Source: Lachnospiraceae bacterium (GTDB lineage: Bacteria; Bacillota; Clostridia; Lachnospirales; Lachnospiraceae). From it: a stretch of 64,000 nucleotides of DNA. The notes below the pieces were generated by a model that saw only the letters and a list, made by a program, of their open reading frames with translations, did not search any database and was not told where the DNA came from. Position 1 is the first letter of the stretch; each line of letters starts with the position of its first letter. Below are positions 9,078-18,201 of the stretch, one piece after another. Location: assembly GCA_017634065.1 (NCBI GenBank), contig JAGBOC010000019.1:88647-152646 (forward strand), written 5' to 3'. The position numbers and the translations under genes are program-made.

Positions 9078-10770
9078 GGAAGAGTACAAAAAATGGAAAG
9101 AACTTGAGTTTCTTGACAAAGACTTAAAGAGTGAGTTAAAGAAAATTGAAAATGATGATGAAGCTATCAAGAATCAGTTTTCTTGTTATATTGAGTTTGG
9201 TACAGCGGGAATGAGAGGTACTATGGGAGTTGGACCTAATAGAATGAATTATCTAACTATTAGAAGAACCACTCTTGGACTTGCGAAATATATAGTAAAA
9301 AATAAAGGTGAGAAAAAAGGTGTGGTTATAACTTTTGACTGCAGAAATAATTCAAAAGAGTATGCTCATTATGTGGCAAAAGTTCTTACAGAGTTTGGCA
9401 TAAGAGTTTATATATCAAAATCTTTAAGACCAACACCATTTTTATCTTTTTCTGTTTTACATATGGGGGCATTTGCAGGAATTAATATAACTGCTTCACA
9501 TAATAGAAAAGAGGATAATGGATATAAAATATATTTGAGAGATGGGGCACAGATGTCACCTCCAGATGATCAGGTGATAATTAAACTCGTAAACGAAGTG
9601 ACAGATGAAGAGATTTTTGTCGACCCTAAAATGGTGAAACCAAATTCAAAACTTATCTCTATTATTCCAAAATCTGTTGAGAATGCATTCTTAAAGGGTG
9701 CTCTTGATTGTATGCTTCATAGAGATTTTTGTAAAAAACACGGAAAAGAATTGTCAGTGGTTTACACTCCACTTCATGGCACAGGTTATACTTTCCTCAA
9801 AGATGGGTTTAAAGAAGCAGGATTTACAAATGTGCATGTGGTTAAGGCTCAAAATGATGAATGTGGTGATTTCAAAACAATCCCATATCCAAATCCAGAG
9901 ACAGCACCAGCATTTGACCTTGCGATAAAACTTGCTAAAGAAAAAGATGCAGATATCTGTGTAGCAAGTGACCCTGATGCAGATAGAATGGGAGTCTATG
10001 TCAAAGTGTCAAAAGGAAAATATGTCCCACTTACTGGCAATGAATTATCTTCATGTATATTTGAGTATGTGGCATATTTTAGAAGTAAACAGTTTGATAT
10101 GAAAAAGTGTCTTGCAGTTAAGTCATTTGTTACTACAAGACTTCTTGATGCCATAGCTGATAGATATAATGTAGAACTTGGAGAGACACCTACTGGATTT
10201 AAATGGATTATGAGATATGTAAATGAGAGTTCTAAAAAACTTATATTCTCATGTGAAGAATCATATGGTTGTGCTCTTTCTAAATATGTTCGTGATAAGG
10301 ATGCTATAGGAACTACACTCTTTGTACTTGAGATGGCACTTGCTTTTAAGAGAATAGGATATAATTTATATGATTTATTGCATATGCTTTATGATCACTA
10401 TGGTGTTCACAAGAATTATGCTTTTTCAGTAATATATGAAGGACTATCAGGAAAAGAAAAGATGAACTCTATTATGGAAAAGTTAAGAAATAGTCCTTTC
10501 AAAAAGCTAGCTGACATAAATGTAGTAAAGATGCTTGATTATAAGACAAGTGATGTAATAAACTTTAAGAATATGTCTAAATCAAAGTTTAAGTTCCCAA
10601 CTACAAATACAGTAAAGTTTTTCCTTGATGATGAAAGTACAGTTACAGTTAGACCTTCAGGAACTGAACCAAAGATAAAGATTTATTTTGATGTGATAGA
10701 TAAATCCGAGGAACTTGCTGATAATAAGTTTAAAATATTAGAAAGTGCTCTAAAGAAGGAGCTTGCGTAG
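9067..10770 (+). CDS. Phosphoglucomutase / phosphomannomutase family protein
   Basis: This 567-residue alpha-D-phosphohexomutase interconverts hexose-1- and hexose-6-phosphates in the cytoplasm. The phosphoserine loop is GINITASHNRKEDNGYK; the metal loop is SDPDADRMGVYV; the sugar-binding loop is CEESYGCALS; the phosphate-binding loop near the C-terminus is VRPSGTEPKIKIYF. The length and motif spacing match the Firmicute PgcA type, which supplies glucose-1-phosphate for glycogen, glycolipids and wall polysaccharides. The ATG has an AAAGGAG site inside the end of cca. Substrate preference cannot be read from sequence. Confidence 0.93.
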   Translation: MNYKEEYKKWKELEFLDKDLKSELKKIENDDEAIKNQFSCYIEFGTAGMRGTMGVGPNRMNYLTIRRTTLGLAKYIVKNKGEKKGVVITFDCRNNSKEYAHYVAKVLTEFGIRVYISKSLRPTPFLSFSVLHMGAFAGINITASHNRKEDNGYKIYLRDGAQMSPPDDQVIIKLVNEVTDEEIFVDPKMVKPNSKLISIIPKSVENAFLKGALDCMLHRDFCKKHGKELSVVYTPLHGTGYTFLKDGFKEAGFTNVHVVKAQNDECGDFKTIPYPNPETAPAFDLAIKLAKEKDADICVASDPDADRMGVYVKVSKGKYVPLTGNELSSCIFEYVAYFRSKQFDMKKCLAVKSFVTTRLLDAIADRYNVELGETPTGFKWIMRYVNESSKKLIFSCEESYGCALSKYVRDKDAIGTTLFVLEMALAFKRIGYNLYDLLHMLYDHYGVHKNYAFSVIYEGLSGKEKMNSIMEKLRNSPFKKLADINVVKMLDYKTSDVINFKNMSKSKFKFPTTNTVKFFLDDESTVTVRPSGTEPKIKIYFDVIDKSEELADNKFKILESALKKELA

Positions 10771-10777
10771 GAGGCAT

Positions 10778-11788
10778 ATGTTATTTAGTAGTAACGACAT
10801 AGGTATAGACTTGGGGACATCAACTATTCTTGTATATGTGAAAGGTAAGGGAATTATAGCAAGAGAACCTTCAGTAGTAGCAATCAATACAGTTGATAAT
10901 ATGCCAATAGCTTTTGGAGAGGAAGCGCGAAAGATGATTGGCAGGACACCTGATAATATAAAAGCCATAAGACCGCTTAAGCATGGAGTCATTTCTAATA
11001 TCACAATTACTGAAAGAATGTTAAAGCATTTTATGCAAGAGGCGATTGGTAAAGTATCACTCCGGAAACCAAGAATAGTTATCTGTGTTCCAGCGATGTG
11101 TACAGAGATAGAAAAAAAGGCTGTAGAAGATGCTGCATATACAGCTGGAGCAAGAACTGTAGTAGTTATAGAAGAACCACTTGCTGCTGCTCTTGGTGCT
11201 GATATAGATATAGAGAGACCAGAAGGAAGTATGATAGTTGACATAGGTGGAGGGACAACGGATATCGCTGTCATAGCACTTGGTGGTATAGTATGCGCTA
11301 ATTCCATAAAGGTGGCAGGAGATGATTTTGACCAAGCGATAATAGAGTATCTAAAAAACCAACATCATTTACTTGTAGGAGATAGAACGGCAGAGCAGAT
11401 AAAGATACAACTTGGAAGAGCTATCCCTCTTCGAGATAATGATAAACCTATCACAATGCAAGTTAAAGGTAGAAGTACACAAAATGGTTATCCGGGAGAG
11501 AAACTTATAGGAGATGATGATATATATTTTGTGTTAAAAGAACCAATTGATGAGATATTAAAAGGAATTAAAAAAGTATTTGAATTAACACCACCTGAAC
11601 TTGCAGCAGATATATTTGATAAAGGAATATATCTAACAGGAGGAGGTTCTCAACTGTATGGTCTTGATGCCGCTATAAAAGAAGAAATAGGTGTTGAGTG
11701 TTTAAAAGTTGATGACCCTATGAGAGCTGTAATACTTGGCATACAAAAGAGAATTATGATGTTTGATAGACAAGAAGAAAATGATTAA
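10778..11788 (+). CDS. mreB: MreB/Mbl-like bacterial actin
   Basis: It is a cytoskeletal ATPase that guides side-wall synthesis. GIDLGTSTILVYVKGKGI is phosphate-1; VDIGGGTTDIAVIALGGI is phosphate-2; YLTGGGSQLYGLDAAI is the adenosine motif. The ATG at 10778 follows a perfect TAGGAGG site; the upstream in-frame TTG at 10763 lies within pgm and is ignored. The product is 336 residues, normal for MreB. No mreC or mreD is adjacent, so this may be one of several paralogs (MreB, Mbl or MreBH). The stop codon overlaps the recD2 start by one base. Confidence 0.92.
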   Translation: MLFSSNDIGIDLGTSTILVYVKGKGIIAREPSVVAINTVDNMPIAFGEEARKMIGRTPDNIKAIRPLKHGVISNITITERMLKHFMQEAIGKVSLRKPRIVICVPAMCTEIEKKAVEDAAYTAGARTVVVIEEPLAAALGADIDIERPEGSMIVDIGGGTTDIAVIALGGIVCANSIKVAGDDFDQAIIEYLKNQHHLLVGDRTAEQIKIQLGRAIPLRDNDKPITMQVKGRSTQNGYPGEKLIGDDDIYFVLKEPIDEILKGIKKVFELTPPELAADIFDKGIYLTGGGSQLYGLDAAIKEEIGVECLKVDDPMRAVILGIQKRIMMFDRQEEND

Positions 11789-13887
11789 TGAAATTACAAG
11801 GTAGTATTGAAAATATAAGATTTAGAAACGAAACAAATGGTTGGACGGTTTTGCTTGTTAAGTCAGGCAAAGCCGTTTTTACTTTGGTAGGAAATGTGGC
11901 AAAAATAAATGCTGGAGAAAGTATAGAGGCAGAAGTAACGGAAGTTGAGCACCCTACATTTGGTAGGCAGTATAAGATATTGTCATATCAAATTGTCATA
12001 CCAGATAAGGATGAGAATGCCATCAGAAAGTTTTTGATTTCTTTATCAGTAAAAGGAATAGGGGAAGTCACTATAGATAGAATTATCGCTAATTTTAGGA
12101 CAGATACAATAGAGATTATTAAAAATGAAAAAGAAAAATTATATGGCATAAAAGGTTTGAATGAAGAAAAGATAGAAAAATTAAGAGAGAGGCTTTTAGA
12201 GAGAAATAATGAGATAAATGTCATTTTACAACTTGAAAAATATGAGTTAGGAACTCTTACACTTACAAAAATCCTTGATAGATATGGAGATAAAGCACTT
12301 GATGTGATAAATGAAAATCCATATAGACTTGCTATGGATATAGAAGGAATAGGATTTAATATTTGTGACAAGATAGCAAAGATGAATGGTTTTAGTGTAG
12401 ACAATGAAAAGAGAACTATGGCAGGTATCATATATATACTTGAAAATGAATATAGTTATGGAAATGTGTATGTGACAAGAGAGGTTTTAGAAAAGGAAGC
12501 AAGAGAATTATTGAAACTTGATGATGATTTTAATTTTGATGATGTCTTATATAATTTAGAGATAAGTCTTAAGATTAAAAGAGATAAGTTTGATAATACC
12601 GATTTGGTGTTTTTGAAATCAGCATATAATATAGAAAAAGCATTAACTGAATATTTATATAATTTAAAAGATAACATTGTCATAGTGACAGGTGGTCCAG
12701 GCACAGGGAAAACATACAATATAAAACAATATCTTAATGATGCAAGGGAAGTAGGATTAAAAGTCGCTCTTTGTGCACCTACAGGGAGGGCGACTAAAAG
12801 AATTACTGAAGTAACTGGCTATGAAGCAAAGACCATTCATCGCCTACTTGAATGTGTCGGAGATTCTGATGGAAAGAAAAATTACTTTTCGAGAAACGAA
12901 GACAATAAACTTGATATTGATGTATTAATTGTTGACGAAATGAGTATGGTAGATGAGTATTTGATGCTTTCACTTATGAAGGCTGTACCAACTATGGCGA
13001 AGATAATACTTGTAGGTGATGTTGATCAGTTACCGTCCGTTGGAGCAGGGCAGGTTCTGATGGATATGATACAATCTAAACTATTTGATGTAAAAGAACT
13101 TACCAAAATATATAGACAAGATGAAGCAAGTAATATAGTAATAAACGCTCACCATGTAAATGCTGGAGAAAGTGTAAACTTTGTAAAAGATGCGGAAGAT
13201 TTTATTTTTACTCATAAATATTCTGAAGATGCCATAAAAGATGCTATAAAAACTCTGGTAAGAGATAATTTACCAAGACATTTTAATTGTGCTCCAGATC
13301 AGATACAAGTCATTTGCCCATCAAAAAAAGGAAATTGTGGGACAGAGTCACTAAATATAGTTCTTCAAAATGTGCTAAATGAAGAAAGTTTTGATAAAAG
13401 TGAACTTAGTGTGGGAAATACAGTTTTCAGAGTCGGCGATAAAGTAATGCAGACTGCAAATAATTATAATATACCTTATGATGTGGAAGATGAGAATGGG
13501 CATGTGGTGGATAGAGGTGTTGGGATTTTTAATGGTGACATAGGTATCATAAAAGAGATTGATGATGAAAATAGAAATATGGTGATTAAATTTGATGATA
13601 GGGTTGCTTATTATATCTCAAAGGAGTTAAGCGATTTGTCACTTGCATATGCTATTACAGTTCATAAATCTCAAGGTTCGGAATATGATGTAGTCGTTAT
13701 GCCGATGGCAAGAGCACCTTATCAACTCTTAAATAGAAAAATACTTTACACTGCGATGACGAGAGCAAAGAAATGTATAATATTTGTAGGGATAGAGCAA
13801 TACTTTAACGATATGATTAATAATAAAAATGAGATAGTAAGGAACTCTGCACTTTGTAGTAAACTATATTTGTATGATTTTAACTAA
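11788..13887 (+). CDS. recD2: RecD2-like SF1B DNA helicase
   Basis: This 5'-3' DNA helicase is used in repair and replication-fork maintenance and is not part of RecBCD. It has the RecD2 N-terminal region (an OB-like start, then helix-hairpin-helix-type segments such as GIGEVTIDRIIANF and GIGFNICDKIA). The motor core follows: Walker A GGPGTGKT from residue 302, Walker B VDEMSMVD, GDVDQLPSVGAGQV, and AYAITVHKSQGSEYDVVV plus YTAMTRAKK near the end. At 699 residues it is slightly short of typical RecD2. It shares an operon with mreB and comF, an order I know from other Lachnospiraceae-type genomes. Confidence 0.93.
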   Translation: MKLQGSIENIRFRNETNGWTVLLVKSGKAVFTLVGNVAKINAGESIEAEVTEVEHPTFGRQYKILSYQIVIPDKDENAIRKFLISLSVKGIGEVTIDRIIANFRTDTIEIIKNEKEKLYGIKGLNEEKIEKLRERLLERNNEINVILQLEKYELGTLTLTKILDRYGDKALDVINENPYRLAMDIEGIGFNICDKIAKMNGFSVDNEKRTMAGIIYILENEYSYGNVYVTREVLEKEARELLKLDDDFNFDDVLYNLEISLKIKRDKFDNTDLVFLKSAYNIEKALTEYLYNLKDNIVIVTGGPGTGKTYNIKQYLNDAREVGLKVALCAPTGRATKRITEVTGYEAKTIHRLLECVGDSDGKKNYFSRNEDNKLDIDVLIVDEMSMVDEYLMLSLMKAVPTMAKIILVGDVDQLPSVGAGQVLMDMIQSKLFDVKELTKIYRQDEASNIVINAHHVNAGESVNFVKDAEDFIFTHKYSEDAIKDAIKTLVRDNLPRHFNCAPDQIQVICPSKKGNCGTESLNIVLQNVLNEESFDKSELSVGNTVFRVGDKVMQTANNYNIPYDVEDENGHVVDRGVGIFNGDIGIIKEIDDENRNMVIKFDDRVAYYISKELSDLSLAYAITVHKSQGSEYDVVVMPMARAPYQLLNRKILYTAMTRAKKCIIFVGIEQYFNDMINNKNEIVRNSALCSKLYLYDFN

Positions 13888-14611
13888 TATCAAAAAGTTT
13901 ATATTTCCAAGCAGATGTGTTGTCTGTGATCAAGTTTTGCCTTTTGGCAATAAACTTGAAAATGAGTTTTTGTGTGATGATTGTAAAAGTAAACTTGAGT
14001 TTATAAAAGAGCCAACTTGCAAAAAATGTGGCGCGATGATAAAAAATAGTGAAGATTTATATTGTGTAAGATGCCAGGGAAGATTTTATAAAAGTTTTGA
14101 ATATGGTTTTGGGCTTTTAAGATATAATGATTTTGTGAAAGAATCTCTACATAGAGTAAAGTATGGTGGGCGAAAAGAATATATTTATTTTTATGGAAAA
14201 TGTATTGCGAAGGCATTTAAAGATAAAATAAAGATGATAAATCCTGATTACATAGTTCCAGTTCCCATACATAAAAAAAGGCTGATTAATAGAAACTATA
14301 ATCAATCAGCAGTACTTGCTTATGTAGTTGTAAGTGAACTAAAAAAATATGGAATAGATATTCCAGTATCAGAGGAAATGATTTTTAGAACCAAGAACAC
14401 ACAGGTTCTAAATAAATTAGATAATATGGAACGAGCCTCTGAACTTAATGATGCATTTTACACAGCAGATTTAAGTGGTATAGAGAAAGTGCTTCTCATA
14501 GATGATATATACACTACTGGCTCCACTATAGATAGTATAGCGAGAGTATTAAAAAGCGCTGGGATAAGGGAAGTGTATTTTGCAGTTATATCAGTCGTGG
14601 ATAATATGTAA
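13874..14611 (+). CDS. comFC: ComF-family phosphoribosyltransferase-like protein
   Basis: It overlaps recD2 by 14 bases. The N-terminus carries a zinc ribbon with Cys pairs CVVC, CDDC, CKKC and CVRC. The C-terminal half is a type I phosphoribosyltransferase fold with the PRPP loop VLLIDDIYTTGSTI. ComFC homologs act in DNA uptake during transformation; the biochemical reaction is not settled. Residues RNYNQSAVLA and FRTKNTQVLNKLDNMERASEL match the family's conserved block. Length (245) is typical. It is the last gene of the cca operon. Confidence 0.9.
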   Translation: MILTNIKKFIFPSRCVVCDQVLPFGNKLENEFLCDDCKSKLEFIKEPTCKKCGAMIKNSEDLYCVRCQGRFYKSFEYGFGLLRYNDFVKESLHRVKYGGRKEYIYFYGKCIAKAFKDKIKMINPDYIVPVPIHKKRLINRNYNQSAVLAYVVVSELKKYGIDIPVSEEMIFRTKNTQVLNKLDNMERASELNDAFYTADLSGIEKVLLIDDIYTTGSTIDSIARVLKSAGIREVYFAVISVVDNM

Positions 14612-14649
14612 GAAAAACCTTTATAAGTAAGTGGTAGAGGTGCACATCA

Positions 14650-14680
14650 TTAACATATTATGAACATAATCTATTATAAT
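14650..14680 (+). promoter_or_regulatory. Probable promoter of the PflX-like gene
   Basis: TTAACA (14650-14655), a 19-base spacer and TATAAT (14675-14680) precede a weak AGGTAAAAGAG ribosome site and the ATG at 14705. The spacer is long, so confidence is moderate. A single GTGGTAG copy lies just upstream at 14631-14637. Confidence 0.45.
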
Positions 14681-14704
14681 TGGATGTAGGTAAAAGAGTA
14701 ATAT

Positions 14705-15523
14705 ATGTATATAGCAAAACTAATGAAACATAGATGGGAAGAAGAACCAATATCTGGAATTGGCAAAGGTTTTGATGGAACCTTTGCCATATTTTTTTAC
14801 GGATGTACGATGAGATGCATTTATTGCCAAAATAGTAAGATATCGCATATAAGTTTAAGTGATATAAAAGAAAGTTCTTGGTCAAGCGAAAGACTTGCGA
14901 ATGAAATTATAAAGGCTCAAGATGAAAATGTAGCAAGTGTGAGTTTCATAACTGGGGCTCTTTATGTAGATGAGATAGTGGATACAATAAAACTTGCAAA
15001 AGAAAAAGGTTTGAAGATACCTGTAGTTTATAATAGCAGTGGTTATGAAACTGCATCTCAAATAAGAAAACTTGACGGGCTTATAGACATTTATCTTCCA
15101 GATTTTAAATATTTTGATAATGAACTTGGAAAAGATTTAAGTAATGTCCCTAATTATGTAGATATAGCAAAAGAATGTATAAAAGAGATGTATAGGCAAA
15201 ACTGTATAATTAAAAAAAATGAATATGCTTTAATTGTAAGACATTTAGTTTTACCAGGGTACACAGAGAATTCAAAGAAAGTGTTAAAGTATTTATATGA
15301 AACCTATGGTGATGATATTTACATAAGTATAATGAGTCAGTATACACCGATATTAGGCAATAAGGGAATAGATTCATTTCCAGAATTAAAAAGAAAGATT
15401 ACAAAAAGAGAGTATGAAAAAGTTGTAGAGTATGCACTAGAACTTGGCATAAAAAATGCCTTCATACAAGAAGGCGATGTGGCTAAAGAAAGTTTTATAC
15501 CAGATTTTGATATTAAAGACTGA
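14705..15523 (+). CDS. Radical SAM protein, PflX-like (COG1313 type)
   Basis: The radical-SAM cluster motif is C34-x3-C38-x2-C41 in the context YGCTMRCIYCQNSKIS. The preceding block RWEEEPISGIGKGFDGTFAIFF is the hallmark of the PflX group related to pyruvate-formate-lyase activases. Later VYNSSGYE, DIYLPDFKYFD and RHLVLPGYTENSKKVL follow the same family. The enzyme presumably makes a 5'-deoxyadenosyl radical to act on a protein or small substrate. No glycyl-radical enzyme is nearby, so the partner is unknown. The gene stands alone and converges on yitT with only 26 bases between and no clear terminator. Confidence 0.85.
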   Translation: MYIAKLMKHRWEEEPISGIGKGFDGTFAIFFYGCTMRCIYCQNSKISHISLSDIKESSWSSERLANEIIKAQDENVASVSFITGALYVDEIVDTIKLAKEKGLKIPVVYNSSGYETASQIRKLDGLIDIYLPDFKYFDNELGKDLSNVPNYVDIAKECIKEMYRQNCIIKKNEYALIVRHLVLPGYTENSKKVLKYLYETYGDDIYISIMSQYTPILGNKGIDSFPELKRKITKREYEKVVEYALELGIKNAFIQEGDVAKESFIPDFDIKD

Positions 15524-15549
15524 TCAAGTCCGTAACTATTTACACTTTA

Positions 15550-16452
15550 TTAATAATTTAAATCAACATCATCTTTTTCAACAGATAAGTAATTGAAGTT
15601 TCCTTGAACTTCATTTGATTTCATTACATTTATAAAGGCAGTTGGATCGCAGTTTTTAATTATATGGGTAATGCGTCTAACTTCAGGTTGAGTGACAACG
15701 GTATAGAGCATAGTCTTTTCATTTTTAGAATAACTTCCTACACCAGTAAATCTTGTTGATGAATGACCTGTCTTTTCTATCAAGGCTTGAGCAATCTTAT
15801 CTGGGTTAGTAGTTATAATAAATATAGTTCTTGCTTCATAGTGTCTATAAAATAAATTGATTGCTTGAGTGCTTACGTATTGGTAGATGATAGAATAAAA
15901 TGCGAAGTCCCAACCAAAGAGTATTCCTTGCACTACGATCAGAACTATATTAAAAGCCATTATAATGCCAAAAGATTGTATGTGGTATTTGCTTGATAAG
16001 GTCATAGCTACAAAGTCTGTACCACCTCCTGAAACACCACATTTGAACCAAAGTGCAGCACCAAAGCCACATATTATTCCACCGAAAATAGCAGCAATGA
16101 GTGGGTCAGTAGTAAGTGTGATAGTTGGCACATAGTCAGCAATGATATTAAATAAAAAGAGTATCACAAATGATATTATAGTGAACTTTTTTCCAACAAA
16201 CTTATATGATAGTATAGCTGGGATTATATTCCAGGCTACATTGTAAAATGTTATAGGTAGCAAAACATTTGCAGTGTTTAGTATTAGTTTCTGCATAAGT
16301 AAACTTAAACCAGTAAATCCAGCTGGTAAGATATTTGCTGGATATACGAACCATTTAAGTCCGATAGAATAGCATAGTATACCAAATAAAATGTATATAA
16401 GTTTAATTCCTAATTTTTTTAGATTTACATTTTCGCTTATTGTATTTAACAT
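15550..16452 (-). CDS. YitT family membrane protein (DUF161 plus DUF2179)
   Basis: This 300-residue integral membrane protein has about six hydrophobic segments in residues 12-200, for example YILFGILCYSIGLKWFVYPA and the glycine-rich GGIICGFGAALWFKCGVSGG. A cytoplasmic DUF2179 domain of about 80 residues follows (RTIFIITTNPDKIAQALIE and GVGSYSKNEKTMLYTVV). The function of YitT proteins is unknown; a transport role is often assumed. GGA lies seven bases before the ATG. The gene begins two bases after folA, so the two form an operon. Confidence 0.9.
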   Translation of the reverse strand: MLNTISENVNLKKLGIKLIYILFGILCYSIGLKWFVYPANILPAGFTGLSLLMQKLILNTANVLLPITFYNVAWNIIPAILSYKFVGKKFTIISFVILFLFNIIADYVPTITLTTDPLIAAIFGGIICGFGAALWFKCGVSGGGTDFVAMTLSSKYHIQSFGIIMAFNIVLIVVQGILFGWDFAFYSIIYQYVSTQAINLFYRHYEARTIFIITTNPDKIAQALIEKTGHSSTRFTGVGSYSKNEKTMLYTVVTQPEVRRITHIIKNCDPTAFINVMKSNEVQGNFNYLSVEKDDVDLNY

Positions 16453-16454
16453 AT

Positions 16455-16967
16455 CTATTTCCTTTTTAGAGGTCCTTTATATTTTATAAATTGATATTTT
16501 ATATCTTCATATGTATAAGTTTCTGATATAGTTTCAATTGTGAAACCATGCTTTTCTAAATCAGGGAAAAATGTATCAGCATCAAAACTTGTATCTAGTT
16601 TAGTGATAAGGCAGGTATCACATTTATCAATGAGGTCATTATAGATTTTAGCACCACCAATCAGAAAGACTTTTTTATCTTTATATTTTTCTATAATTTC
16701 ATTAAGTTCATCTTCATTTTTGACAAAAAAAATATTGTCAAACTGTTTATATTCATTTTTTAATTCATCATTTCTAGTAAAGACGATATTAATTCTATTT
16801 TTTAGCGGAGCCTTATCCTTAAAACTAAAAAGAGTTTTTCTTCCCATCACAACAATAGAGTCTTTAGTATTTCCTCTAAAAAACTTCATATCATCTGGTA
16901 TAGAAATGAGAAGTTTCCCATCTTTTCCTATGCCATTATTTTTATCAACACAAGCTATTGCTGTCAT
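16455..16967 (-). CDS. folA: Dihydrofolate reductase
   Basis: The enzyme reduces dihydrofolate to tetrahydrofolate with NADPH. Conserved elements are AIACVDKNNGIGKDGKL at the N-terminus, DMKFFRGNT, VVMGRKTLFSF, FLIGGAKIYNDLI and the C-terminal DADTFFPD. The length of 170 residues is typical. The start codon at 16967 lacks a Shine-Dalgarno sequence; instead a well-spaced promoter ends six bases before it, suggesting leaderless mRNA. It is divergent from rseP and co-transcribed with yitT. Confidence 0.94.
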   Translation of the reverse strand: MTAIACVDKNNGIGKDGKLLISIPDDMKFFRGNTKDSIVVMGRKTLFSFKDKAPLKNRINIVFTRNDELKNEYKQFDNIFFVKNEDELNEIIEKYKDKKVFLIGGAKIYNDLIDKCDTCLITKLDTSFDADTFFPDLEKHGFTIETISETYTYEDIKYQFIKYKGPLKRK

Positions 16968-16973
16968 ATGTAT

Positions 16974-17002
16974 ATTTTACACTATGTTGCGATATTTTGC
17001 AA
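16974..17002 (-). promoter_or_regulatory. folA promoter, leaderless, interleaved with the rseP promoter
   Basis: Read on the minus strand: -35 TTGCAA (17002-16997), a 17-base spacer and -10 TAAAAT (16979-16974). Six bases then lead to the folA ATG at 16967, so transcription should start on the start codon. The -35 hexamer is a palindrome and lies inside the spacer of the opposing rseP promoter. Confidence 0.75.
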
Positions 17003-17015
17003 AGTTTTGTATAAT
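16987..17015 (+). promoter_or_regulatory. rseP-polC operon promoter, leaderless, interleaved with the folA promoter
   Basis: -35 TTGCGA (16987-16992), a 17-base spacer and -10 TATAAT (17010-17015). The ATG of rseP is at 17022, so the expected start point is its A. Both divergent promoters share about 40 bases, which would stop two polymerases binding at once. Confidence 0.8.
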
Positions 17016-17021
17016 ATAGGT

Positions 17022-18200
17022 ATGGGAATTATAATATCAATTTTAGCCCTCGGGCTAATTATCACAATTCATGAGCTTGGTCATTTCTTTATGGCTAAGG
17101 CATTTAAGGTGCCTGTAAGAGAGTTTTCTATTGGAATGGGACCAAGGATAGCATCAAAAGTTTTTAATAATACAAGATATAGTTTGAAAGCTCTACCTTT
17201 TGGTGGGAGCTGTGCGATGATAGGTGAAGATGCGGCTGGAAGTGGTGACATGATGGAATATGAAGATGTGAAAATTGATGAAAATGGTTTATATGATTTT
17301 GAGGGAGTGAAATATAGAAAAGAAGATTTAGATAAATATAATTTTCAAGCCATATCACCAATTAAGAAGTTTTTTATCTGCCTTTCTGGCCCTTTGATGA
17401 ACTTTATATTGGCATTTGTACTTGCTGCTGTTCTTGTATCACATGTAGGCTTTGATGTGCCTATCATATCAAATGTGTCAGAGAATAGTTCGGCAACAGA
17501 AGCAAGTCCAACTCCACTTGAAAAGGGTGATGAGATAGTAGGGCTTGAGATACCTGGAGAAAAAGAGACTGTCATAAGTTACAGGGACCTTGCTCTCTTT
17601 ATGCAGTTAAATAATGATGAGATACTTGAGAAAAAATATCCTTTAGTTATCTCGTTTAAGAGAGATGGGAAAGTAATGAAGACAGTGGTATACCCTACAT
17701 ATGATGAGACATATAAAAAAGCTATGATTGGTATATCATTTGAAGATATGTATAAGGTACCAAAGGGCATCACAGAAACTTTGACATTTGCAGGGAAAGA
17801 GTTCTATTTTTATATAAAAACGACAGTTATGAGTTTGAGAATGCTTATAAGGGGTAAACTTGGGACCAAAGATATTTCTGGACCAGTGGGGACAGTTGCA
17901 GTTATGGGCAGTGCAATAAGTGAGGCACAGTCCGTAAGTATTAGTTCTATGATTTACACTCTTATATCGCTTATAGTTTTAATATCATCTAATTTAGGCG
18001 TGATGAACTTACTTCCTATACCTGCTCTTGATGGGGGTAGGATAGTATTTGCTGCTATTGAAATGATCACAGGGAAACCAATTAATAAAGACATAGAAGG
18101 ATTTGCAAATACTGTGACTATGATTTTATTATTAATCTTTATGGTTTGGATTTTCGGAATGGATATATATAAGATACTATCAGGAAGTTTATTAAATTAA
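17022..18200 (+). CDS. rseP: RseP/RasP-type site-2 intramembrane metalloprotease
   Basis: The zinc site HELGH is at residues 17-21 in the first TM helix, and the second metal-ligand motif NLLPIPALDGGR lies in a C-terminal TM helix. A PDZ domain sits between them (about residues 150-230, VISNVSENSSATEASPTPLEKGDEIVGL in outline). Such proteases cleave anti-sigma factors and signal-peptide remnants in the membrane. I chose ATG 17022 because the product then begins at the family-typical MGIIISILALG and because the promoter fits; an upstream in-frame ATG at 16968 would add 18 residues encoded by promoter DNA. The protein has 392 residues. It is followed at one base distance by polC. Confidence 0.94.
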   Translation: MGIIISILALGLIITIHELGHFFMAKAFKVPVREFSIGMGPRIASKVFNNTRYSLKALPFGGSCAMIGEDAAGSGDMMEYEDVKIDENGLYDFEGVKYRKEDLDKYNFQAISPIKKFFICLSGPLMNFILAFVLAAVLVSHVGFDVPIISNVSENSSATEASPTPLEKGDEIVGLEIPGEKETVISYRDLALFMQLNNDEILEKKYPLVISFKRDGKVMKTVVYPTYDETYKKAMIGISFEDMYKVPKGITETLTFAGKEFYFYIKTTVMSLRMLIRGKLGTKDISGPVGTVAVMGSAISEAQSVSISSMIYTLISLIVLISSNLGVMNLLPIPALDGGRIVFAAIEMITGKPINKDIEGFANTVTMILLLIFMVWIFGMDIYKILSGSLLN

Positions 18201-18201
18201 T

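Noticed and set aside
14631-14637. A third site of the GTGGTAG regulon before the PflX-like gene
   Set aside because: Only one box is present and the 11-base partner is missing, so it cannot be separated from chance.
16968-17021. Longer RseP with 18 extra N-terminal residues
   Set aside because: This stretch holds the promoter -35 and -10 elements, and the family N-terminus begins at 17022.
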